From Chloroflexota bacterium (GTDB lineage Bacteria; Chloroflexota; Anaerolineae; Anaerolineales; Anaerolineaceae): 5,505 bases of DNA. Shown here in pieces: positions 1 to 5,308 of the stretch. Location: the NCBI GenBank assembly GCA_023406965.1, contig JAEXTI010000493.1, forward strand, positions 1 through 5,505, in the 5' to 3' direction. Under the pieces are notes generated by a model. That model was not told where the DNA came from. It searched no databases and saw only the letters and a program-made list of their open reading frames with translations. Numbering within the stretch: position 1 is the first letter of the stretch; every line of letters begins with the position of its first letter. The position numbers were made by a program, and so were the translations under genes.

Positions 1-660
1 CCGCGGGACGACATCTATAAAAACTTCACCGACGAGGAAATGCACACCGTGCGCATGAAAGAGCAGAAGAAGGCGGCTGTGGTCGGTGAGTTCGCCGCGC
101 AGGTGCTGCTGGATTACCCGAGCAAAATCATCAAAAACGCGGGCAACCTCCAGCCGGTGGAAGATATCACCGCGCTTTTGCGCGTGTCTCGCCCAAAAGC
201 GGTCTACACCCACAACCTGGCGGACAAACATGACACTCACGTAGCCGTTGCGCAGCGCGTGATTGCCGCCATCCGGGCTCTGCCTGCCACGGAGCGACCG
301 GAAAAACTCTATGGCTGCGAGGTGTGGCGCAACCTGGATTGGTTGGTCGACTCGGACAAGGTGACCTTTGACCTGAGCGCTCACGAAAACTTGCAGGCGG
401 CGCTGCTGGGGGTGTTTGACTCGCAAATCGCCGGGGGCAAGCGCTATGACCTGGCCAGCATGGGCCGCCGCAAGGCCAACGCCACCTACCACGAATCTCA
501 CGGCACCGACGCCACGCAGGGCCTGTCGTTTGGCATGGATCTGACCCCGTTGATCCAGGACGACCAATTGGACATCCGCGCGTTTATTCAGGACTACATC
601 GCCCGCTTTTCGCGGGATGTTACCGACCGCCTGGAGCGATCAGGCGCATTTACCGGCTAG
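1..660 (+). CDS. PIG-L (LmbE-like) family deacetylase, C-terminal part
   Basis: The reading frame is open from the first base of the window to the TAG at 658-660, giving 219 visible residues; the N-terminus, including the family's usual HPDDE zinc motif, lies outside. The second family motif is visible as HDTH (residues 77-80, bases 229-240) in the context YTHNLADKHDTHVAVA. By analogy with MshB-type enzymes, its last His would be a zinc ligand and its first His would assist catalysis. A conserved-looking downstream block (YGCEVWRNLDWL, then FDSQIAGGKRYDLASMGRRKANATY) supports the family call. Known members remove N-acetyl groups from GlcNAc-containing substrates such as GlcNAc-PI, GlcNAc-Ins or diacetylchitobiose. 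No membrane segment is visible in this part, so a cytoplasmic site is likely. The sugar importer and the amino-sugar-type SIS enzyme downstream make an N-acetylated sugar a reasonable substrate, but that is inference. The gene ends in a hairpin and may be transcribed separately from the importer operon. Family assignment is secure; substrate is not. Confidence 0.88.
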   Translation, partial: PRDDIYKNFTDEEMHTVRMKEQKKAAVVGEFAAQVLLDYPSKIIKNAGNLQPVEDITALLRVSRPKAVYTHNLADKHDTHVAVAQRVIAAIRALPATERPEKLYGCEVWRNLDWLVDSDKVTFDLSAHENLQAALLGVFDSQIAGGKRYDLASMGRRKANATYHESHGTDATQGLSFGMDLTPLIQDDQLDIRAFIQDYIARFSRDVTDRLERSGAFTG

Positions 661-676
661 CAAATCAGCACTCTGG

Positions 677-721
677 CAGGATATGGCCCAATTAAAAACC
701 CGTTTATTGGGCCATATCCTG
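677..721 (+). terminator. 16-bp perfect inverted repeat after the deacetylase gene; probable transcript 3' end
   Basis: Arms 677-692 (CAGGATATGGCCCAAT) and 706-721 are exact reverse complements, 16 of 16 pairs, around a 13-base loop. The stem begins 16 bases after the deacetylase stop codon, the usual place for a terminator or a 3' stabilising hairpin. There is no run of T after either arm, so it is not a classical intrinsic terminator. It could instead be a processing or stabilising stem, or an operator for the following operon. The hairpin itself is certain from the sequence; its role is inferred. Confidence 0.6.
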
Positions 722-758
722 GATCGACCACAAAGGAGGTGGAGGAAGATCGACAGGA

Positions 759-773
759 TTTGAGAATTTCAAA
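759..773. promoter_or_regulatory. Near-palindrome TTTGA-N5-TCAAA, possible operator
   Basis: The sequence TTTGAGAATTTCAAA has two exactly complementary 5-base half-sites around a 5-base centre that is itself partly symmetric. It sits 69 bases upstream of the binding-protein ATG and overlaps the only -35-like hexamer in the leader (TTGAGA, 760-765), so a repressor bound here could block transcription. AT-rich short palindromes arise easily by chance, and no second copy is obvious upstream of the gene at 5309. Confidence 0.25.
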
Positions 774-828
774 GTTGCCCCGTTTCAGTATTTCCAACCC
801 GTTACCGAATCCGTTTCACCCAATTTTC

Positions 829-833
829 AGGAG
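829..833 (+). promoter_or_regulatory. Ribosome binding site of the solute-binding lipoprotein
   Basis: AGGAG lies 8 bases before the ATG at 842. This fixes the start so that translation opens directly into a signal peptide with a lipobox. The ATG at 835 is in another frame and too close to the site. Confidence 0.85.
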
Positions 834-841
834 AATGTACC

Positions 842-2239
842 ATGCGTACGAAGCTTTTTGTTCTGTTTGTGCTCGTTTCCCTCGTGCTCAGCGCTTGCGC
901 GCCGGCCGCAACCCCGGTTGCTGTCGAACCTGAGACCATTCGCGAAACCGTGGTCGTCAAAGAGACCCAGATCGTTGAAAAAGAGGTTGAGGTTCAGGTG
1001 GTTGTGACCCCCACGCCCGGCCCGAATCCCGATGCCGTGATCCCCAATGTGGAGGAAGGCGCCGAGATCACTATGTGGACCTTCTGGCTCTCCCCCACGT
1101 TTGATGAGTACGTCAAGAACGCCATTGCTGGTTTTGAAGCTGCCTATCCCGGCGTCAAGGTAAAGTGGGAAGATCACCAGGCCACCTTCCGTGATGACCT
1201 GAATAATGGTTTCGCGGCCGGCAACGCCCCCGATGTTATCAACCTGTCCATCTCGGAAGGCTGGGTCACCCAGTACGCCGCCGAAGGCAACCTGCTGGCG
1301 CTGGACGGATTGGTGCCCCAGGCCGTGATCGACACCTACTTCCCCAACTTGTGGGAGCAGCAGGTGGTGGACGGCAAGCACTACCAGTTCCCCTACTATC
1401 AGGGCATCAACGTGAACCTGGTGAACAAGCAGATCTTCGAAGAAGCCGGTTTGACGGTTGAGGATTTCCCCAAGACCATCGATGGACTCCCCGCGCTGTG
1501 CAAGACCATCAAAGATGCCACCGGCAAACTGTGCGACATTCGCCTGACCACCAGCGATCTGCTGGCGCAGATGGTGTATGAAGGCGGCGTGGAGATCATC
1601 AACGCAGAAGGCACCGCCTTCACCTTTGACTCTCCGGCGGCTGTTGAATGGCTGCAAATGTACGTAGACATGGTCAAAGACGGCCTCGTGGACCGCACTG
1701 CCCTGGTCACCGACAACGACCGCGTTGGCCTGGACCTGTTCATCTCCGGGCAGGCGCCTTTCTACGCCACCGGCCCGAACCTGATCCGCGAAGTGCGCAC
1801 CAGCAACCCCGCCCTGTATGGTTACCTGGATGTGGTCAACTCGCCCGTGGGTAAGTCCGGTGTGGTTGGCAAGGGCCTCATGGCCATGTCGGTGAGCGCC
1901 ACCACCCAGTACCCGAATGCCGCCATCGCTTTGGCCCAGTGGATGACCAACGCCAAGACCAACATTGAGCTTTCCAAGCTGGCCGCAGTGTACCCCTCGA
2001 CCCCCGCTTCCTATGACGACCCCTTCTTCTCTGCGGCGCCGGTGGCGATTGAAGATAGCGCCAAGCCGCGCGCGAAGGATGCTGTGGCTCAGTTGGCCGA
2101 TATCGTCCCCGCCGTGCCCGAGAAGCTGGCAGTCAACGAAATCGTGCTGCAGGAGATCCAGGAAGCCCTGTTCAACGGCAAGGATCCTCAGCAGGCGTTG
2201 AGCGATGCGGTTGCCGCAGCCAACGCGCTGTTGAAGTAA
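842..2239 (+). CDS. ABC transporter family-1 sugar-binding lipoprotein
   Basis: This 465-residue protein is the extracellular receptor of a CUT1-type carbohydrate importer. Residues 1-18 form a lipoprotein signal peptide (Arg and Lys, then a hydrophobic core) ending in the lipobox LSAC, so Cys19 would be lipidated and the protein anchored to the outer face of the membrane. Residues 20 to about 61 form a low-complexity stalk rich in V, E, K and T that ends in VVVTPTPGP, a style I associate with Chloroflexota. From about residue 73 the SBP_bac_1 fold begins: EITMWTFW as the first strand, then FEAAYPGVKVKWED, then the family hallmark FAAGNAPDVIN at 124-134. Further features are FPYYQGINVNLVNKQIFEEAGL at the hinge and the C-terminal helices. 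The length is typical once the stalk is allowed for. Two cysteines, C220 and C231, could form a disulfide. The permease genes follow after a 130-base gap that contains two hairpins, suggesting this gene is expressed more strongly than they are. The ligand cannot be read from the sequence; an amino sugar or its oligomer is inferred from the neighbours. Confidence 0.95.
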   Translation: MRTKLFVLFVLVSLVLSACAPAATPVAVEPETIRETVVVKETQIVEKEVEVQVVVTPTPGPNPDAVIPNVEEGAEITMWTFWLSPTFDEYVKNAIAGFEAAYPGVKVKWEDHQATFRDDLNNGFAAGNAPDVINLSISEGWVTQYAAEGNLLALDGLVPQAVIDTYFPNLWEQQVVDGKHYQFPYYQGINVNLVNKQIFEEAGLTVEDFPKTIDGLPALCKTIKDATGKLCDIRLTTSDLLAQMVYEGGVEIINAEGTAFTFDSPAAVEWLQMYVDMVKDGLVDRTALVTDNDRVGLDLFISGQAPFYATGPNLIREVRTSNPALYGYLDVVNSPVGKSGVVGKGLMAMSVSATTQYPNAAIALAQWMTNAKTNIELSKLAAVYPSTPASYDDPFFSAAPVAIEDSAKPRAKDAVAQLADIVPAVPEKLAVNEIVLQEIQEALFNGKDPQQALSDAVAAANALLK

Positions 2240-2255
2240 TCTGATATCCAACTCT

Positions 2256-2286
2256 GGCCGGTGAATGAGTGCATCAAACACCGGCC
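2256..2286 (+). other. Intergenic hairpin 1 after the binding-protein gene
   Basis: GGCCGGTG at 2256-2263 pairs perfectly with CACCGGCC at 2279-2286. Inside, a symmetric AA/AA internal loop is followed by three more pairs (TGA 2266-2268 with TCA 2274-2276) and a 5-base loop. The stem starts 16 bases after the TAA at 2237-2239 and has no T-run after it. It probably protects the upstream message from 3' exonucleases or acts with the next hairpin as a partial terminator. The alternative ATG of the permease frame at 2265 lies inside this structure, which argues against its use as a start. Confidence 0.6.
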
Positions 2287-2289
2287 TCC

Positions 2290-2327
2290 CCTCTCTCCTG
2301 CGACCTGAAAGGGTTGCAGGAGAGAGG
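2290..2327 (+). terminator. Intergenic hairpin 2: 17-bp stem with GAAA tetraloop, likely attenuator or RNA stabiliser
   Basis: Bases 2290-2306 pair with 2311-2327 without a break, including a G-U wobble at 2302/2315 and a U-G pair closing the GAAA loop at 2307-2310. Outside the stem, one C-A mismatch is followed by two more pairs. This is the strongest hairpin in the window. It lies between the binding-protein and permease genes, where sugar ABC operons such as malE-malF are known to carry hairpins that lower downstream expression. There is no T-tract after it (AGAATTGCC follows), so full termination is unlikely; partial termination or a barrier to decay fits better. Confidence 0.65.
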
Positions 2328-2369
2328 AGAATTGCCAAAGGGTTCCTCTCAGACAAAGATCAAGAACCG

Positions 2370-3248
2370 ATGACCAAAAAAAAAATTTCTCTCACGCCCT
2401 ATCTTATTCTTGCCCCCGCGCTGTTGGTCATCGCGACCTTTGTGCTGTATCCAATTGGGGCAGTTTTCTACTACAGTTTTACGAAATATAATATTTCTAC
2501 ACCGCCCTTGTGGGTGGGGCTGGATAATTACAAGGCCCTGCTGACGGATAAAATTTTCTGGCTGGCATTGCAACACTCCTTTACCTATCTGCTGGTCACC
2601 CCCATTCTAATCGTCCTCTGCACGATCCTGGCAATTGTTGTCAATCGCAAACTCCCTGGCATCAACGCTTTCCGGGCCGTCTACTACATCCCTGTCATTA
2701 GCGGCAGCATCGCCGTGGGTATCTCCTGGCGCTTGATGCTGGACACCAACGGGCTGCTCAATGGGTTGCTGCTCTCCTTGGGAGTGATCCAGTCGCCCAT
2801 CCAGTGGCTGGCCGAGCCGTCGATGACCCTGCCCATCGCTATGATATTGACGATTTGGATGGGGTTGGGCTACTACATGATGATTTTCCTGGCCGGGCTG
2901 CAAAACATTCCCGAAGAACTGTATGATGCGGCTGCCATTGACGGTTGCAACCCGATCCAGAAGCACTGGCACGTCAGCGTTCCCGGCCTGCGTCCTCAGT
3001 ATGTGGTGGTGGGGGTTGTTTCCAGTTTGGCGGCGCTGCAGGTGTTCAATGAAATCTACATCCTGACTGGCGGCCTGGGTGGAATTTTGAACAGCGGCGT
3101 GACCGTGGTGTTCTACCTGTGGCGCAAGGCCTTCCGGCTGCAGGAAGCCGGGATGGCTTCCGCGATCGCCATCGTCCTGCTGCTCATTACCCTGATATTC
3201 TCGATCATCAACATCCGCCTGATGGAACGCGGAACGGAGGCAGATTAA
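2370..3248 (+). CDS. ABC sugar transporter permease, MalF/UgpA/LacF type
   Basis: This 292-residue inner-membrane subunit forms half of the translocation pore of a CUT1 importer. Six hydrophobic segments are visible at roughly 12-35, 70-92, 103-122, 152-176, 210-232 and 261-281. The EAA loop that docks on the ATPase is YDAAAIDGCNPIQKHWHVSVPGLRP (residues 185-209), with the conserved Gly192. The family's periplasmic loop signature after the first segment is also present (PPLWVGLDNYKALL). I place the start at the ATG at 2370, giving MTKKKISLTPYLILAP, a normal N-terminus for the family. The in-frame ATG at 2265 would add 35 residues encoded by the two hairpins. The ribosome binding site before 2370 is poor (no clear GGAG), which would keep synthesis below that of the binding protein. 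A run of ten A residues at codons 3-5 (2376-2385) is a possible slippage site. The stop overlaps the start of the next permease by one base. Confidence 0.93.
   Translation: MTKKKISLTPYLILAPALLVIATFVLYPIGAVFYYSFTKYNISTPPLWVGLDNYKALLTDKIFWLALQHSFTYLLVTPILIVLCTILAIVVNRKLPGINAFRAVYYIPVISGSIAVGISWRLMLDTNGLLNGLLLSLGVIQSPIQWLAEPSMTLPIAMILTIWMGLGYYMMIFLAGLQNIPEELYDAAAIDGCNPIQKHWHVSVPGLRPQYVVVGVVSSLAALQVFNEIYILTGGLGGILNSGVTVVFYLWRKAFRLQEAGMASAIAIVLLLITLIFSIINIRLMERGTEAD
3236..3240 (+). promoter_or_regulatory. Ribosome binding site of the second permease, inside the first permease gene
   Basis: GGAGG ends 7 bases before the ATG at 3248 and is encoded in the last codons of the preceding gene. With the TAATG stop/start overlap it fixes the start at 3248 and implies translational coupling, giving equal amounts of the two pore subunits. 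Confidence 0.8.
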
Positions 3249-4126
3249 TGGAACTGGCCCAATCTACCCCTGACCGCATCTCGCCCCTGCTCAGTGGAAG
3301 CTGGAAGAAAACCAGGGAGACCATCTTCTGGTATGTCGTGCTCATCCTGATTGCGCTGTTCACGGTCTTCCCCTTCGTGTGGGTGTTCTTCACGTCCTTC
3401 AAGGGTCCTGCCGACGCCATCGTTTCGGTGCCGCCGCAGCTCATTCCCAAAGACCCGACCTTCGATAACTACATCCGGGTGTGGAATCAACTCCCCATTC
3501 CGGCTTTCTTTATGAACAGCGTCATCGTGTCGCTCTCCACGGTGGTGCTCAACCTGCTGTTCTGCTCCCTGGCGGCCTACCCGCTGGGTAAGATGAAATT
3601 CAAGGGGCGCGACCTGATCTTCTACTTGCTCCTGGCAACCTTTGTGATTCCGCCTCAACTGACCTCCATTCCCAGCTATGTGCTGGCGGTGAATGTCTTT
3701 AAATACTACGACTCCATTCTGGCGTTGATCTTCCCCAACCTGGCGACGGTCTTCAACATCTTCTTGCTGCGGCAGGCCTTTAAGACCGTGCCCAACGATT
3801 TGATCGAGGCGGGAAAAATGGATGGTGCCAGCGATTTGCGCGTCTGGTGGAGCATTCTGCTGCCCGTGATCCGGCCCTCGCTGGCGACGGCGGCGATCTT
3901 CACCTTTGTCAACCAGTGGAATGATTTCTTCTGGCCTTCGCTGATGCTGCACACCCGCACGCACATGACCTTGCAGGTCGGCCTGGTGGCCATGCAAGGC
4001 ATGATGACTTCTGATGCACGCGGCATGGCGGCGGGCGTGACCATGACGATCATCCCCATCATCATCTTCTTTGTCCTTCTCCAGCGACATTTCGTGCGCG
4101 GCCTGGGCGGCGCGGTGAAAGGATAG
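3248..4126 (+). CDS. ABC sugar transporter permease, MalG/UgpE type
   Basis: This is the second 292-residue pore subunit, expected to form a heterodimer with the preceding permease. After a polar N-terminus of about 26 residues, hydrophobic segments lie at roughly 27-49, 88-111, 121-142, 155-176, 211-230 and 262-280. The EAA loop reads EAGKMDGASDLRVWWSILLPVIRP (residues 187-210), and the protein ends in RGLGGAVKG, close to the GAVKG ending typical of MalG-type permeases. The family signature FTSFKGPADA follows the first segment. The start overlaps the preceding stop as TAATG and has a strong ribosome binding site. An upstream in-frame start at 3119 would only add residues read from the permease gene in another frame and is not credible. 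No ATP-binding subunit follows: the next gene is a phosphosugar enzyme three bases downstream, so the importer must borrow an ATPase encoded elsewhere, as many CUT1 systems do with an MsmK or MalK-like protein. Confidence 0.94.
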   Translation: MELAQSTPDRISPLLSGSWKKTRETIFWYVVLILIALFTVFPFVWVFFTSFKGPADAIVSVPPQLIPKDPTFDNYIRVWNQLPIPAFFMNSVIVSLSTVVLNLLFCSLAAYPLGKMKFKGRDLIFYLLLATFVIPPQLTSIPSYVLAVNVFKYYDSILALIFPNLATVFNIFLLRQAFKTVPNDLIEAGKMDGASDLRVWWSILLPVIRPSLATAAIFTFVNQWNDFFWPSLMLHTRTHMTLQVGLVAMQGMMTSDARGMAAGVTMTIIPIIIFFVLLQRHFVRGLGGAVKG

Positions 4127-4129
4127 GCT

Positions 4130-5167
4130 ATGTCGTTACATTCTGAAATCTTCGAGCAGCCTGCTGTGTTGGGCCGTTTGCTGGCCGACCAGCGCGGAAC
4201 GGTTGAACAGATTGCCAACGCGACCCGCTCGCACGACCTGCGTTTTGTGTTCCTGGCAGCGCGGGGAACTTCGGACAACGCCGGGCGGTATGCCAACTAT
4301 TTGTGGGGGGCGCGCAACGGATTGCCCGTGGCCCTGGCGGCACCCTCGCTGTTTACTTATTACAAACAACCACCTCGCCTGCGCGACGCCCTGGTGGTGG
4401 GAATTTCCCAATCCGGGCAGTCCCCGGATATCGTCAGCGTGCTGGCCGAAGGGAAACGCCAGGGCTGTCTGACGCTGGCGATTACCAACGAGCCGGATTC
4501 ACCGCTGGCGCAGACATCCGATTTCATCCTCGACCTGCAAGCGGGAGAAGAACGGGCGGTGGCTGCCACCAAGACTTATACCAGCGAACTGATGAGTATC
4601 GCGATGCTGTCCATTGCCTTATCAGGCGAACCGAAACGCTTCGAGGACTTGGAGCGCGTGCCGGGGTGGGTGGAAGAGATGCTGAAGCTGGATGATGCCA
4701 TCGCCAGCATGGCCGAGCGCTACCGCTATATGGATCACTGCGTCGTGTTGGGGCGGGGGTACAACTATGCGACCGTTTTTGAGTGGGCGCTCAAGCTGAA
4801 AGAACTGACCTATGTAAAGGCCGAACCGTATTCGTCGGCGGATTTCAAGCATGGGCCGATCGCGATGGTCGAACGAGGTTTTCCGGTGATGGCTGCGGCC
4901 CCGGACGGCGAAGTGTACGAGTCGATGATGGGGATGCTCCGGACCCTGCGTAACGAATATCAGGCTGAGCTGGTAGTCATCTCGAATTCTAAGGAGGCGC
5001 TTTCGTTGGCTCAATCGACGATGCCGCTGCCGCAGGGCATTCCCGAGTGGCTCAGCCCGATTGTGGCGATTGTGGCGGGGCAGTTGTTTGCGCATCATTT
5101 GACCGCTGCCAAGGGGTATGACACTGAGCACCCGCGCAATATCCGCAAGGTGACTGAAACGCACTGA
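4130..5167 (+). CDS. Double-SIS-domain phosphosugar enzyme, probable glucosamine-6-phosphate deaminase (NagB-II type)
   Basis: This 345-residue cytoplasmic protein matches the isomerase half of GlmS but lacks the N-terminal glutaminase domain; it starts at the equivalent of the GlmS linker (MSLHSEIFEQPAVL). SIS domain 1 spans about 33-165, with ARGTSDNAGRYANYL and the phosphate-binding motif GISQSGQSPD (Ser93, Gln94, Ser95, Ser98, matching E. coli GlmS Ser347, Gln348, Ser349, Thr352). SIS domain 2 spans about 195-325. Catalytic residues of GlmS are kept in place: Lys222, Glu225 and His241 in ALKLKELTYV...FKHGP (GlmS Lys485, Glu488, His504), and Lys340 in PRNIRKVT (GlmS Lys603). Without glutaminase it cannot make GlcN-6-P from glutamine, so deamination to fructose-6-phosphate plus ammonia is most likely. 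A related deglycase or AgaS-type role remains possible. The start is set by AAAGGA 6 bases upstream, and the 3-base gap to the permease shows operon membership, so the imported sugar is probably an amino sugar. Confidence 0.87.
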   Translation: MSLHSEIFEQPAVLGRLLADQRGTVEQIANATRSHDLRFVFLAARGTSDNAGRYANYLWGARNGLPVALAAPSLFTYYKQPPRLRDALVVGISQSGQSPDIVSVLAEGKRQGCLTLAITNEPDSPLAQTSDFILDLQAGEERAVAATKTYTSELMSIAMLSIALSGEPKRFEDLERVPGWVEEMLKLDDAIASMAERYRYMDHCVVLGRGYNYATVFEWALKLKELTYVKAEPYSSADFKHGPIAMVERGFPVMAAAPDGEVYESMMGMLRTLRNEYQAELVVISNSKEALSLAQSTMPLPQGIPEWLSPIVAIVAGQLFAHHLTAAKGYDTEHPRNIRKVTETH

Positions 5168-5308
5168 GGAACCTTAAAGAAATAATCTCGGGTGAGCGAT
5201 ATTATGCTTAGTTGCGGGCGATCAGTGTAAAATAAAGCAGGCCGCAAAATATACTGTGGATTCTACTGACACGGCCCGACCACCACCACCAAAGGACCCG
5301 AAATCACC
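5168..5308 (+). promoter_or_regulatory. Intergenic region with a possible promoter for the gene at 5309
   Basis: This AT-richer gap ends the operon of the SIS gene. TATACT at 5250-5255 is a good -10 candidate, with a weak -35-like TGTAAA at 5226-5231 (18-base spacer); a second -10-like TATTAT lies at 5200-5205 without a -35 partner. No strong terminator hairpin is visible: GGCCG (5240-5244) and CGGCC (5272-5276) can pair across 27 bases, but weakly. Transcription may therefore also read through from the operon. Four tandem ACC triplets occupy 5279-5290, followed by AAAGGA at 5291-5296, the likely ribosome binding site of the next gene. Confidence 0.35.

Larger units (their letters stand above)
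722..841 (+). promoter_or_regulatory. Leader region of the importer operon
   Basis: This non-coding stretch separates the hairpin from the binding-protein gene. It contains an AAAGGAGG tract at 732-739, a strong anti-16S match but more than 100 bases upstream of the ATG and with no usable start codon 5-12 bases beyond it. It also contains a 15-base near-palindrome at 759-773. I find no -35/-10 pair with good sequence and spacing. TTGAGA at 760-765 resembles a -35 box, but the nearest -10-like sequence, CAGTAT at 786-791, is about 20 bases away. The operon promoter probably lies here or within the hairpin just upstream, but I cannot place it. Confidence 0.4.

Noticed and set aside
692..720. 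TTAAAA and TATCCT with a 17-base spacer as the operon promoter.
   Set aside because: Both hexamers match only four of six consensus bases and lie within the inverted repeat, so I do not list it as a feature; it remains a weak possibility.
739..933. A small + strand frame starting with GTG beside the AAAGGAGG tract.
   Set aside because: The GTG overlaps the purine tract itself, so spacing is impossible, and the frame runs into the binding-protein signal peptide in the wrong frame.
827..2356. A 509-codon open frame on the minus strand covering the whole binding-protein gene.
   Set aside because: It is rich in His, Gly and Gln with no recognisable domain and lies opposite a clear gene. Its length follows from codon bias in the sense gene, which avoids complementary stops.
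2265..2369. A longer N-terminus for the first permease.
   Set aside because: The extra 35 residues are encoded by the two hairpins, have no ribosome binding site and do not resemble any permease N-terminus.
3119..3247. A longer N-terminus for the second permease, beginning inside the first permease gene.
   Set aside because: The overlap would be 130 bases, while GGAGG at the right distance supports the ATG at 3248.
3245..4090. A 281-codon minus-strand open frame opposite the second permease.
   Set aside because: The product is highly charged and His/Arg/Gln/Asp-rich, the mirror image of a hydrophobic membrane protein; no domain or ribosome binding site supports it.
4203..4695. Additional + strand frames inside the SIS gene.
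   Set aside because: They are alternative-frame readings of a well-conserved enzyme gene, with Arg/Pro-rich products and no domain.
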